DNA from: an uncultured Lachnospiraceae bacterium
Lineage (GTDB): Bacteria > Bacillota > Clostridia > Lachnospirales > Lachnospiraceae
Direction of reading: 5' to 3'
Length of the DNA: 35,183 nucleotides
Assembly (NCBI GenBank): GCA_910586585.1
Contig: CAJUKA010000041.1
Span: 1 to 35,183, forward strand
The notes under the pieces: generated by a model
What the model was told of the DNA's origin: nothing
The model's database searches: none
The model's input: the letters and a program-made list of their open reading frames with translations, nothing else
Program-made: the position numbers and the translations under genes
Shown here: piece by piece, positions 1 through 7,829 of the stretch
How the letters are laid out: each line of letters opens with the position of its first letter
Numbering within the stretch: position 1 is the first letter of the stretch

Positions 1-37
1 TTTTATTGTGGAAAGTGTGAAAAGGAGGACACGAACT

Positions 38-508
38 ATGATGAGAGTAAAAAATGCAGATAAAGCACAGGCATGGATAATAATTGCGGTATCGGCAGTT
101 ATGGATTTTTTAGGAATTTTGGCAATTCCCGTATTCCTGATGGTTGGCTGCAATCTGATTGACTACATAACGGGGCTGATGGCATCTAAGCGTAGACAGA
201 AGCAGATAAGCAGTTATAAGAGCATAGAAGGCATTATTAAAAAAGTGTGCATGTGGATACTGGTTATTATAGGTGCTATGGTAGACGTGCTTATTAAGTA
301 TACAACACAAACAATGGGCTTTAACATCCAGATACCGTTTATTATTGCAACACTGGTAGCAGTGTGGATTGTGGTTAATGAGATGATATCCATACTGGAA
401 AACCTTGTTGATATCGGAATTGCCCTTCCGCCATTTTTAATGCCGATTGTAAAACGGATAAAAAAAGAAGTGGAAGAGCTTGGGGAAAGTGAAGAAAAAG
501 AGCTGTAA
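38..508 (+). CDS. Phage-type holin (toxin secretion/phage lysis holin family)
   Basis: A small membrane protein of about 156 residues, matching the phage_holin_4 (phi-Cp-1/TcdE-like) pattern: an N-terminal hydrophobic segment (about residues 12-38), then the family signature around DYITGLMASKR followed by SSYKSIEGIIKK, two further hydrophobic segments, and a highly charged C-terminus ending in a Glu/Lys-rich tail. Holins make membrane lesions that release an endolysin. An upstream in-frame GTG exists at 8, but the strong ribosome site AAAGGAGG (21-28) sits 9 bases before ATG 38, so 38 is preferred. No endolysin is visible; it may lie off the left edge. The nearby tRNA 3' fragment suggests that this is the lysis end of a prophage. 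Family assignment is fairly secure; prophage membership is inference. Confidence 0.85.
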   Translation: MMRVKNADKAQAWIIIAVSAVMDFLGILAIPVFLMVGCNLIDYITGLMASKRRQKQISSYKSIEGIIKKVCMWILVIIGAMVDVLIKYTTQTMGFNIQIPFIIATLVAVWIVVNEMISILENLVDIGIALPPFLMPIVKRIKKEVEELGESEEKEL

Positions 509-534
509 TTTTCAGGTTCTTTTATAACAAAATC

Positions 535-555
535 GTGTTGCATTTTGTGTTGCAT
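535..555 (+). repeat. Two direct copies of GTGTTGCAT, 12-bp period
   Basis: GTGTTGCAT occurs at 535-543 and again at 547-555, separated by TTT. They lie between the holin stop and the tRNA-like fragment, where arm-type integrase binding sites would be found at a prophage end. That role is inference; two short repeats can also arise by chance. Confidence 0.4.
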
Positions 556-689
556 AATGTTATATTTTAATAAAATTAGACTTTTGTCACAACACTGGCA
601 TTTCGATTAAATGCAATAAAAATTCCAGTAAATTCAATGGTTTAGGAAATATTGGCTATAAAGTCATGCTTTAAGATAAATGGTAATTA

Positions 690-714
690 ACGGGTTCGAG
701 CCCCGTCTATCGCT
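690..714 (+). other. tRNA 3'-end fragment, probable prophage attachment-site scar
   Basis: The stretch ACGGG-TTCGAGC-CCCGT (690-706) is a perfect T-arm: 5-bp stem and 7-base loop with the conserved TTCGA. It is followed by CTATCGC, which would be the 3' acceptor strand, and T714 as discriminator, then a T run. A complete tRNA would need GCGATAG about 73 bases upstream; positions around 641 do not match and no anticodon arm is seen, so only the 3' part is present. Integrases often recombine in tRNA 3' ends, leaving such a fragment at the far end of the prophage. The U discriminator would fit a glycine or cysteine tRNA, but identity cannot be fixed. Confidence 0.65.
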
Positions 715-719
715 TTTTT

Positions 720-762
720 AGAAGCCAGTAATTGTAAAGGTTTAAAGCAATTACTGGCTTCT
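720..762. terminator. 15-bp perfect inverted repeat, probable terminator
   Basis: The arms at 720-734 and 748-762 are perfectly complementary (15 bp) around a 13-base loop. The T6 run lies on the upstream side (714-719), so a U-tract follows the hairpin only for leftward transcription; rightward the hairpin is followed by GTTTATG. It probably insulates the tRNA/prophage end from the chemoreceptor unit. Confidence 0.6.
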
Positions 763-809
763 GTTTATGCACACGGGCGTCCAAAAGAAACTGTCAGCAG
801 AAGTTGGCG

Positions 810-953
810 AACACTCAGTGCACAAGCAAGAGGAATCTTCCCTGCTTGATTGTACCTGTCAACAAATATATGGTAATCTTTCAAAGATAAGGGTAACAGG
901 AAGCCGAAGGCTGAACTGTTACAGATAATGCTGTATCTGTTGAAGAAAAGGAG
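810..953 (+). promoter_or_regulatory. Structured leader of chemoreceptor gene, unidentified riboswitch candidate
   Basis: Nested complementary segments are packed in front of the receptor gene. GTAACAG (893-899) pairs with CTGTTAC (916-922) and encloses AGCC-GAA-GGCT (902-912). ACAGATA (921-927) pairs with TATCTGT (934-940), just before the ribosome site AAAAGGAG (946-953). Upstream, CCTGT (855-859) could pair with ACAGG (896-900), competing with the first stem. The order of elements resembles a c-di-GMP-I (GEMM) aptamer, which often precedes chemoreceptors, but the diagnostic GACGCAAAGC core is not present, so it is not called as one. A possible promoter TTGATT-17 bp-TATGGT (846-874) would conflict with an aptamer starting further left. 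Confidence 0.4.
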
Positions 954-964
954 ATAATATACAG

Positions 965-3034
965 ATGAAAAAGACAAGTATTTTTAGGCAACTGCTTTGG
1001 CCGATGGTAGCGATTGTATGTGCATTGGCAGTTTGTTTGACAGGAATTGTGGTATCTATATTTGTAAAATCTTATGAACAAGAAATATATACAAGAAGTA
1101 GAGAGAAGTCACAACTTGTATCTGGTAATATTGCTACATTTTTGGATGGAGCATATGGAATTGCTGAGGAATTATCTGTGAATCCTAGTATTTTGACAAT
1201 GCAAACCAATGTGCAGACACCGATTTTGCAGGACTGTGTGCAGCGGAATCCTTACCTGGAACTACTTTATGTTCAGGGAGTAGATGGTATGCAGACAGGG
1301 CGTTCTTCTGGTGAGCTTGCAGACCGTTCTACAAGATGGTGGTTTGTACAGACCCTGAAGGAACAAAAGGCATTTGTTTCTAAGTCATATTATTCAGTAA
1401 ATACCGGAATGCCATGTGCCTCAATCTTTTTTCCAATGTATCAGGATAATGCAGTTGCTGGAATTTTTGCAGTTGATTTGAAGCTGGATTATTTGCAAAG
1501 TGTAATTCAAGAATTTTCAGATGTGGAGAAAGGAGAATATTCTTTTGTCATTGATGGTGAAGGGGTCGTGGTTGCACACCCAGATAGTACTCAAATTGAG
1601 GAATTATATAATTACAAACAGCTTACAAAAACAGTATCTAGTAAAAATGAGGCTGGCAGGCCGCTGGTTGATTCAGATGGTAATATTATGACAGAAGAAC
1701 AGAGCATAACTGTTTCCAAGGACTATCAAAAGCTTATCGCGGATGTTATGGCTGGAAATACAGGGAGCGGCAAGATAAAAAACGAGGGAGAAACTTATAT
1801 TGTAAGCTATACATCTATACCGCTCAAAGGAGAATCCGATTCTTGGTCGGTCATAACACTTTACAGAGAAAGTACAGTAATGAAGCCTGTATATCGCATG
1901 ATTGCAGTTGCGGCGGCAGTGGCTTTGGTTATTATTGCGATAGCGATTCTGGTGATTGCGTTACTGGCGCGCAGACTAACGAAGCCCATTGTATCTATTA
2001 CAGAATTGATTGGAAATGCTTCTGATGGTGATTTTACAGTGCAGGCAGAGGAAAGCATTAGAAATGAAATTGGTGTGTTATCAAAAAGTTTTAATAAAAT
2101 GACTGCAAAGATATCTGCTATTCTGACAAAGATGATCACGATTACTGGAGAGGTTGTGGACAGTGCAGAGCATTTAAAACAGATAGAGGATCATATGGAC
2201 GCAACCAGTCAGGCAGTTCGGGAAATCTTAGATGGTTCCGCAACACAGGATATGGATGTGAAACAGGTAGTCAAGCAGGAGGAAGCACTGGGGGATAAGT
2301 TTGGTCAATTGCAAGAAAAAAGCGAATTGCTTTTGGTGGACGCACAGAACACAATTGCTTCTGGTGAAAATGGAATACAAAGCGTTGCGGAACTTAAGAA
2401 GCAGAACGAAACTGCTTCAAAAGGAATGGCAGAGGCTTATATAAAAATTATGACATTGGAAGAACAATCGCGAAAGATTTCGGGAATTTTGCGGACAATC
2501 AATGAGATCTCTTCTCAGACAGGATTGCTTGCTCTGAATGCTTCCATTGAGGCGGCACGTGCAGGAGAACATGGCAGGGGCTTTTTGGTGGTAGCAGAAT
2601 CAATAGGAAAGCTTGCGTCGGATTCGTCAGCAGCGACCATTGACATTGAAAAGATTATTGCTGAATTGTGTAGGGATATTTCAGATGTCGTTGAGAATAT
2701 AAAAGACATCCGCGCAGGTGTAGACGGGCAGATCGAGGTAACTGATAAGGTGCAGGAAACTTTTGCAGATTTTCGGATGCTGGCAGAAAAAACAAGAGAA
2801 TCTGTCAAAAGCATGGAAACGCTTATTCTGGAAATGCATGAGTGTGATCGCTGTGTGGTAAGTGCTGTGGATAGAATTCGAGATATTTCCGCCAATACAG
2901 CAGATTTGACAGAAAAAGTGGCAGAATCTTTATCAGAACAGCTAAAAGGAATCAGTCAAGTTGCAATGAGCATAGAGAATCTGTCAGGTGTTTCAGAAGA
3001 GATGAAACAGGAATTGACGAAGTTTAAACTATGA
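965..3034 (+). CDS. Methyl-accepting chemotaxis protein with dCache-type sensor
   Basis: A 689-residue transmembrane chemoreceptor. It has TM1 at about residues 9-33, a roughly 270-residue extracellular sensor resembling double-Cache domains (with the YYSVNTGMPCASIFFPMY and GIFAVDLKLDYL segments typical of the first Cache fold), TM2 at about 311-335, a HAMP linker (about 336-388), and a cytoplasmic coiled-coil signalling domain. The hairpin tip is recognisable around residues 516-542 (SSQTGLLALNASIEAARAGE), the CheA/CheW contact site. The sequence just after the tip reads GRGFLVVAESIGKLASDSS rather than the usual GFAVVADEVRKLAE, so the tip region is somewhat diverged. The ligand cannot be told from sequence. 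AAAAGGAG (946-953) precedes ATG 965. It is monocistronic, with a structured leader upstream. Confidence 0.92.
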   Translation: MKKTSIFRQLLWPMVAIVCALAVCLTGIVVSIFVKSYEQEIYTRSREKSQLVSGNIATFLDGAYGIAEELSVNPSILTMQTNVQTPILQDCVQRNPYLELLYVQGVDGMQTGRSSGELADRSTRWWFVQTLKEQKAFVSKSYYSVNTGMPCASIFFPMYQDNAVAGIFAVDLKLDYLQSVIQEFSDVEKGEYSFVIDGEGVVVAHPDSTQIEELYNYKQLTKTVSSKNEAGRPLVDSDGNIMTEEQSITVSKDYQKLIADVMAGNTGSGKIKNEGETYIVSYTSIPLKGESDSWSVITLYRESTVMKPVYRMIAVAAAVALVIIAIAILVIALLARRLTKPIVSITELIGNASDGDFTVQAEESIRNEIGVLSKSFNKMTAKISAILTKMITITGEVVDSAEHLKQIEDHMDATSQAVREILDGSATQDMDVKQVVKQEEALGDKFGQLQEKSELLLVDAQNTIASGENGIQSVAELKKQNETASKGMAEAYIKIMTLEEQSRKISGILRTINEISSQTGLLALNASIEAARAGEHGRGFLVVAESIGKLASDSSAATIDIEKIIAELCRDISDVVENIKDIRAGVDGQIEVTDKVQETFADFRMLAEKTRESVKSMETLILEMHECDRCVVSAVDRIRDISANTADLTEKVAESLSEQLKGISQVAMSIENLSGVSEEMKQELTKFKL

Positions 3035-3106
3035 TTGTTATGGTATTCTTTGTGCAATATTCAAAAACTGCTGTGCAAAAATTGCCGCAAGACATAAATA
3101 AATTAA

Positions 3107-3135
3107 TTGCATAAATTTGGCTTTTATATTAGAAT
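3107..3135 (+). promoter_or_regulatory. Sigma-A type promoter for the DUF362 gene
   Basis: TTGCAT (3107-3112), 17-bp spacer, TAGAAT (3130-3135); start of transcription would be near 3142, leaving a leader of about 44 bases before ATG 3186. Confidence 0.55.
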
Positions 3136-3185
3136 AGTATCAATCACTAGAAATCTCTTATGATATGGAAGGAGCAGATATAAAT

Positions 3186-4049
3186 ATGAAATCAAAAGTT
3201 TACTTTACAAAAACGATTTCGCCCGAAAAGGTACTTGAGTTATATAAGCTGATTGACAAAAAACTTGAGGGCAAAATTGCTATTAAACTGCATTCTGGTG
3301 AAGTAGGCAATCAGAATTTTTTAAAACCTGATTTTTGGAAGCCGGTAATTGATTATGTTGGTGGTACTGTTGTGGAATGCAATACAGCATATGACGGAGG
3401 CAGAAATACAACAGAAAAGCATATGGAAACATTACATGAGCATGGCTGGAGCAAATATTTTGAGGTAGATCTATTGGATGCAGAGGGACCGGATTTAGAG
3501 CTTACGATTCCGAATGGAAAATGTATTCAGAAAAACTTTGTAGGAAAAAACATAAAAGATTATAACTCCATGCTTGTACTTTCTCATTTTAAGGGTCATC
3601 CCATGGGAGGATACGGCGGAGCAATCAAACAATTATCTATCGGAATTGCTTCTTCTATGGGGAAAGCGTATATTCATGGTGTGGGGGATACAGAGAATTT
3701 CTGGAATTCTGATCATGATTCGTTCCTTGAGTCTATGGCAGATGCAGCATTAAGCGTTATTGATTATTTTAAAGGAAATATAATTTATATCAATGTCATG
3801 AAGAATATGTCTGTGGATTGTGACTGTTGTGCGGTTGCTGAAGATCCATGTATGCAGGATATTGGCATTTTGGTTTCTACCGATCCGATTGCGATTGATC
3901 AGGCATGTCTTGATTTGGTATATGCTGCGGATGATCCAGGACGGGATCATTTGATTGAACGCATTGAATCTCAAAATGGAGTGCATACAATCGAAGCAGC
4001 AGCGGCGCTTGGATTTGGTTCCCGCGAATATGAACTGATTACTGTATAA
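3186..4049 (+). CDS. DUF362 family protein without ferredoxin domain
   Basis: About 287 residues matching the DUF362 family: an IAIKLHSGE motif near the N-terminus, a central LSHFKGHPMGGYGGAIKQLSIG block, and the late DIGILVSTDPIAIDQACLDL block that closes the domain. Many clostridial DUF362 proteins carry a two-cluster 4Fe-4S ferredoxin segment; here the cysteines are limited to a DCDCC cluster and a DPCM near residue 220, and no CxxCxxC ferredoxin motif is seen. The biochemical role of the family is not established; redox or metal chemistry is often assumed. The start at 3186 is chosen over an in-frame ATG at 3165 because GGAAGGAG falls between them, about 10 bases before 3186. It is single-gene, with its own promoter. 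Confidence 0.85.
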   Translation: MKSKVYFTKTISPEKVLELYKLIDKKLEGKIAIKLHSGEVGNQNFLKPDFWKPVIDYVGGTVVECNTAYDGGRNTTEKHMETLHEHGWSKYFEVDLLDAEGPDLELTIPNGKCIQKNFVGKNIKDYNSMLVLSHFKGHPMGGYGGAIKQLSIGIASSMGKAYIHGVGDTENFWNSDHDSFLESMADAALSVIDYFKGNIIYINVMKNMSVDCDCCAVAEDPCMQDIGILVSTDPIAIDQACLDLVYAADDPGRDHLIERIESQNGVHTIEAAAALGFGSREYELITV

Positions 4050-4182
4050 ACCTGCGATAAGGAATGTTTTTATTAGAATAATGCCAAATCAATTGGAAAA
4101 AATATGAATAAATTTCTCTTCTTGTCCATATACTTTAATACGAATAAAAATATAAATACAGTATCAAATAAGGAGAACAGGT

Positions 4183-4404
4183 ATGGCAAGAGGAGTAAAG
4201 AAATCATTACAGGAAAAGATTGCGCATAAGGAAGAGCTCATTGAGGCGCTTTCGAGCAGGATAAAAAAGGAGAAGGACGAGCTCAATGAGCTTTTGGAAA
4301 TGCAAAAGATGGAAGAACTCAATGAGCTTAGACAAGTCATTCAACAGTCAGGAATGGAAATTTCTGATATTATTCAGATGGCACAGATGCAGACCGCTCA
4401 ATAA
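4183..4404 (+). CDS. Small coiled-coil protein of unknown function
   Basis: A 73-residue protein with a basic N-terminus (MARGVKK), a long heptad-like stretch rich in Glu, Lys and Leu (about residues 10-50), and a C-terminal short helix, EISDIIQMAQM. The design resembles small DUF4315-like coiled-coil proteins found on conjugative elements, but the match is by style only and is not claimed. AAGGAGA lies 8 bases before ATG 4183, supporting real translation. There are no partner genes of conjugation nearby. It is followed by a weak hairpin and then asnS. Confidence 0.6.
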   Translation: MARGVKKSLQEKIAHKEELIEALSSRIKKEKDELNELLEMQKMEELNELRQVIQQSGMEISDIIQMAQMQTAQ

Positions 4405-4469
4405 GACGAACGAACTGCACGTTATCATGAAAAGTTTGAAGGAAAAAGTCCAAACACAATTGCGTACAT

Positions 4470-4511
4470 AGCCCAAAAGGGTATCATGGAAAGCATCGTG
4501 CGTGGGCTTTT
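4470..4511 (+). terminator. Weak hairpin terminator after the small coiled-coil gene
   Basis: AGCCCA (4470-4475) pairs with TGGGCT (4503-4508), followed by TTT and then TATC. The loop is long, so strength is doubtful. The remaining bases 4405-4614 hold no other gene, and no T-box motif was found before asnS. Confidence 0.4.
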
Positions 4512-4614
4512 ATCTATTAGAAGATTATTTGAGCATGTCAGCACTTACTGTTTTGTCAAATAGAAAAATATTGCCGAGTGTGTGAATGCTCGACTGAGGA
4601 AAGGAAAAAGGACA

Positions 4615-5997
4615 ATGATAAACATACGCGAATTATATCACAATTACAAGGACTATGCAGATAAGGAGGTAATAATTGGAGGGTGGCTCAGAAGCAAAAG
4701 AGATTCCAAAACATTTGGTTTTTTGGTTGTAAATGATGGTACATTTTTTGAGCCGCTTCAAATCGTATATAGTGACACATTGGATAATTTTGCAAACATC
4801 TCAAAGCTCAATGTTGGAGCAGCAGTGATTGTAACAGGTGTTGTTACACTGACACCAGAAGCAAAACAGGCATTTGAGATTCAAGCTTCAAAGGTAGAAA
4901 TAGAAGGGGATTCCACGCCAGATTATCCATTGCAGAAAAAGAGACACAGTTTTGAATACCTTAGAACAATATCTCATTTAAGACCGCGCACCAATACATT
5001 TCAGGCAGTGTTTAGAGTGCGTTCTCTCTGTGCCTATGCGATTCATAAGTTTTTCCAAGAAAGAGATTTTGTGTATGTGCATACCCCAATTATTACTGGA
5101 AGTGACTGTGAAGGGGCAGGCGAAATGTTTCAGGTAACAACTTTGGATTTGAATAACCTTCCAATGGCAGAGGGAGCTGTTGACTTTAGTGAGGATTTCT
5201 TTAATAAACCCACCAACCTAACTGTGAGTGGGCAGTTAAATGGTGAGACATATGCCATGGCATTCAAGAATATTTATACATTTGGGCCAACATTTCGGGC
5301 TGAAAATTCCAATACAACGCGTCATGCAGCAGAGTTTTGGATGATAGAGCCGGAGATTGCTTTTGCTGATTTGAAAGATGACATGATGCTTGCAGAAAAT
5401 ATGCTCAAATACATTATTCATTATGTGCTGGAAAATGCGCCAGAAGAGATGGCATTTTTTAATCAGTTTGTAGACAAAGGACTGATTGAACGGCTTGAGC
5501 ATGTGGCAAATTCCGAATTTGGGCATATTACGTATACAGATGCGATTGCAGAGCTTGAAAAGCACAATGATGCGTTTGAATATAAAGTTTCATGGGGCTG
5601 TGACTTGCAGACAGAACATGAAAGATATCTGACGGAACAGCTTTTTGGGCGGCCAGTATTTGTTACAGATTATCCAAAGGAAATCAAGGCATTTTATATG
5701 AAACTCAATGAGGACGAAAAGACAGTTGCTGCAATGGACTGTTTAGTGCCGGGAATCGGTGAGATTATTGGCGGAAGCCAGAGAGAGGACAGACTGGATA
5801 TATTGGAGAGAAGAATGCAGGAATGCAGCTTGAAACCAGAAGAATATCAGTTCTATCTTGATCTGAGACGTTACGGCAGCGCAAGACATGCAGGATTCGG
5901 ACTTGGATTTGAGCGATGTGTTATGTATCTGACTGGTATGGGAAATATCCGAGATGTCATTCCGTTCCCAAGAACAGTCAATAACTGTGAACTATAA
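4615..5997 (+). CDS. asnS: Asparaginyl-tRNA synthetase
   Basis: About 460 residues, the usual size for bacterial AsnRS, a class IIb enzyme that charges tRNA-Asn with asparagine in the cytoplasm. The N-terminal OB-fold anticodon-binding domain (about 1-110, with VIIGGWLRSKRDSKTFGFLVVNDG) is followed by the class II catalytic core: motif 1 around the VYVHTPIITGSDCEGAGEMF segment, motif 2 around TFGPTFRAENSNTTRHAAEFW, and motif 3 in GFGLGFERCVMYLTGMGNIRDVIPFPR. The AENSNT loop, together with the lack of an aspartate-type insertion domain, favours AsnRS over AspRS. An upstream ATG at 4582 is in frame, but the purine-rich AGGAAAGGAAAAAGG stretch directly precedes ATG 4615. The C-terminus ends NNCEL. 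Confidence 0.96.
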   Translation: MINIRELYHNYKDYADKEVIIGGWLRSKRDSKTFGFLVVNDGTFFEPLQIVYSDTLDNFANISKLNVGAAVIVTGVVTLTPEAKQAFEIQASKVEIEGDSTPDYPLQKKRHSFEYLRTISHLRPRTNTFQAVFRVRSLCAYAIHKFFQERDFVYVHTPIITGSDCEGAGEMFQVTTLDLNNLPMAEGAVDFSEDFFNKPTNLTVSGQLNGETYAMAFKNIYTFGPTFRAENSNTTRHAAEFWMIEPEIAFADLKDDMMLAENMLKYIIHYVLENAPEEMAFFNQFVDKGLIERLEHVANSEFGHITYTDAIAELEKHNDAFEYKVSWGCDLQTEHERYLTEQLFGRPVFVTDYPKEIKAFYMKLNEDEKTVAAMDCLVPGIGEIIGGSQREDRLDILERRMQECSLKPEEYQFYLDLRRYGSARHAGFGLGFERCVMYLTGMGNIRDVIPFPRTVNNCEL

Positions 5998-6044
5998 GTT
6001 ATTGTTTGCTTCGTTTTGCAATGTTAGGAACTGTTCGATATATG

Positions 6045-6073
6045 TTGACAACTTTAGATTACGCTTGTATGAT
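6045..6073 (+). promoter_or_regulatory. Near-consensus sigma-A promoter for the 5'-nucleotidase
   Basis: TTGACA (6045-6050), 17-bp spacer, TATGAT (6068-6073). Transcription would start near 6080, which excludes little of the leader but makes the nucleotidase an independent unit from asnS. Confidence 0.75.
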
Positions 6074-6076
6074 TAA

Positions 6077-6109
6077 ATTGTACCACGATTGTTAGAATTA
6101 TGGTGCAAT
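6077..6109 (+). promoter_or_regulatory. Inverted repeat at the start of the 5'-nucleotidase leader
   Basis: ATTGTACCA (6077-6085) and TGGTGCAAT (6101-6109) are complementary apart from one T-G wobble, around a 15-base spacer. It overlaps the expected transcription start and could be an operator or a leader hairpin. The ribosome site AAAGGAGGA (6117-6125) lies just outside it. Confidence 0.45.
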
Positions 6110-6132
6110 TTATTCAAAGGAGGAAGAGTTTT

Positions 6133-7761
6133 ATGAACAAATTCTTTAACCGCTTATTTGCAGGCGTAATGTCACTTGCCATGGTGGCAGGCGTTGTATC
6201 TGCTCCTGCAAATACAGCAGAGGCAAAGGAAGACCTAAAGGGAAAGCTCGTAGTTATCCACACAAATGATGTTCATGGCCGTTATGAAAAAAATGACGAA
6301 AGCCTTGGAATGTCTTCTGTGAAAGCGCTGAAGGGTTATTATCAGTCACAAGGCGCGCATGTGCTGCTTTTGGATGCGGGTGATTTTAGCCAAGGCACAA
6401 ATCTTGTAAATTATTACAAGGGCCTTGATTCTGTTTATTTCATGAATGAAGCAGGATATGATGCAGTTTCCCTTGGAAATCATGAGTTTGATTTTGGTTT
6501 TGATGCTTTGCAGGAAATGGCAGCAGCCGCTGAATTCCCGATTCTTGATGCGAACATTATCAATAAAGAAACGGGCGAGCCTTACTTTGGAGACAACAAA
6601 GTATTTGAATACAGCAATATGAAAGTTGGTGTATTTGGGCTTGATACTCCAGAAGCACAGACAAAAGCAAATCCAAAGAATGTAAAAGATGTTAATTTCC
6701 TTGATGATGGAGAATTGATTGCATGTGCACAGGCACAGGTAGATGAACTGAAAGCACAGGATTGCGATTATATTATCTGCTTAGGTCATCTTGGTGTTGA
6801 TGAGGAAAGCGCAGGCAGACGTTCTGCAGATGTCGCAGCAAATGTAACTGGTATTGACCTTTTTGTAGATGGACACAGCCATACAAGAATTGATGGTGGA
6901 TTTGATATCAATGGAACAAAGATTGTCAGCACAGGCAGTTATTTGGAGAAGATTGGTGTTGTAGTCTATGATGGCGAAACAACAAAGGCAAAACTTGTAG
7001 ATGATTTCTATAATATTGGCGGATGTCCTGAGATGGATGCATTTGTAAAGACGTTTGCAGATGTAGTTGACGAGGCATATGCAGGAACTTTTGCTACAAC
7101 AACCAATACATTGAATGGCGAAAAAGATCCGGGTGTTCGCACTATGGAAACCAATCTTGGTGACTTTGCAGCAGATGCATATAAATATATCGCAGAAACT
7201 TATGTAAAAGAAAACAATATGGATCTGACGATTGATGGCGCAATTCAGAATGGCGGCGGTATACGTGCATCCATTGAGCCAGGTGAAATTTCGATGAACA
7301 CACTGTATACAGTATTCCCATTTGGAAATACAATCTCAATTGTATCGGTTACAGGTGCAGAGCTTCTTGAGGCATTAGAGGCATCTTGCTCTGCATGTCC
7401 AGCAGCGCTTGGCGGATTCCCGCAAGTATCTGGTATTGTATTTAGTGTTGATACATCTGTTCCCTATGCACAGGGTGAACAGTATCCAGATTCAACCTAC
7501 TATGCGCCTGCTAATGCAGGAAGCCGTGTTACAATTGATACTGTTGGCGGCAAAAAGTTTGATGCAAATGCAACTTACAACATCGCAGTAAACAATTTTA
7601 TGGCAGATGGTGGAGATACCTATTTTGTATTTACAAAGGCGTCACAGGTTCTTGACACAGGTGTAGTAGATGCAGAAGGTTTGATTTCTTATGTAAATTC
7701 ATTAAATGGCGTTATTGGTGATGAATATACAAATGCAAAAGGAAATATTACAATTAAATAA
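6133..7761 (+). CDS. Exported 5'-nucleotidase / 2',3'-cyclic nucleotide phosphodiesterase family protein
   Basis: About 542 residues with a clear signal peptide (basic MNKFFNR, hydrophobic core, AEA cleavage near residue 31). The N-terminal calcineurin-like metallophosphoesterase domain shows the metal motifs HTNDVHGRYE, LLDAGDFSQG, GNHEFDFG and DGHSH. The C-terminal 5'-nucleotidase domain (about 330-540) shows NGGGIRASI and FGNTISIV, the substrate-binding features of the UshA/YfkN group. It should release phosphate from extracellular nucleotides, supplying nucleosides and phosphate. No LPXTG anchor or lipobox is seen, so it is probably secreted or loosely cell-bound. AAAGGAGGA precedes ATG 6133; the upstream ATG 6100 lies inside the inverted repeat and is not favoured. 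It ends in a bidirectional terminator. Confidence 0.93.
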   Translation: MNKFFNRLFAGVMSLAMVAGVVSAPANTAEAKEDLKGKLVVIHTNDVHGRYEKNDESLGMSSVKALKGYYQSQGAHVLLLDAGDFSQGTNLVNYYKGLDSVYFMNEAGYDAVSLGNHEFDFGFDALQEMAAAAEFPILDANIINKETGEPYFGDNKVFEYSNMKVGVFGLDTPEAQTKANPKNVKDVNFLDDGELIACAQAQVDELKAQDCDYIICLGHLGVDEESAGRRSADVAANVTGIDLFVDGHSHTRIDGGFDINGTKIVSTGSYLEKIGVVVYDGETTKAKLVDDFYNIGGCPEMDAFVKTFADVVDEAYAGTFATTTNTLNGEKDPGVRTMETNLGDFAADAYKYIAETYVKENNMDLTIDGAIQNGGGIRASIEPGEISMNTLYTVFPFGNTISIVSVTGAELLEALEASCSACPAALGGFPQVSGIVFSVDTSVPYAQGEQYPDSTYYAPANAGSRVTIDTVGGKKFDANATYNIAVNNFMADGGDTYFVFTKASQVLDTGVVDAEGLISYVNSLNGVIGDEYTNAKGNITIK

Positions 7762-7795
7762 TGAATCAGGTGGAGAATGATATTCTTTCTTGACT

Positions 7796-7827
7796 GAAAA
7801 AGCGTTGCTGGATGGCAACGCTTTTTC
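7796..7827. terminator. Bidirectional terminator between convergent genes
   Basis: A perfect 13-bp stem, GAAAAAGCGTTGC (7796-7808) with GCAACGCTTTTTC (7815-7827), 6-base loop. The A5 and T5 runs at the stem base give a U-tract in either direction. It sits between the 5'-nucleotidase stop and the stop of the leftward activase gene. Confidence 0.85.
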
Positions 7828-7829
7828 GG

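Larger units (their letters stand above)
509..964. other. Non-coding 456-base stretch between holin and chemoreceptor
   Basis: No credible gene lies here. It contains, in order, the GTGTTGCAT repeats (535-555), an AT-rich part, the tRNA 3' fragment (690-714), the long hairpin (720-762), and the structured leader before the chemoreceptor (roughly 810-953). Confidence 0.7.

Noticed and set aside
641..714. Complete tRNA gene
   Set aside because: Only the T-arm and 3' acceptor strand fit; no 5' acceptor GCGATAG, D-arm or anticodon arm is found in the 73 bases upstream.
810..953. Firm c-di-GMP-I (GEMM) riboswitch
   Set aside because: The order of stems is similar, but the conserved GACGCAAAGC core and GNRA loop are not present.
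4405..4614. T-box leader before asnS
   Set aside because: No AGGGTGG-type T-box sequence and no matching antiterminator; only a weak hairpin.
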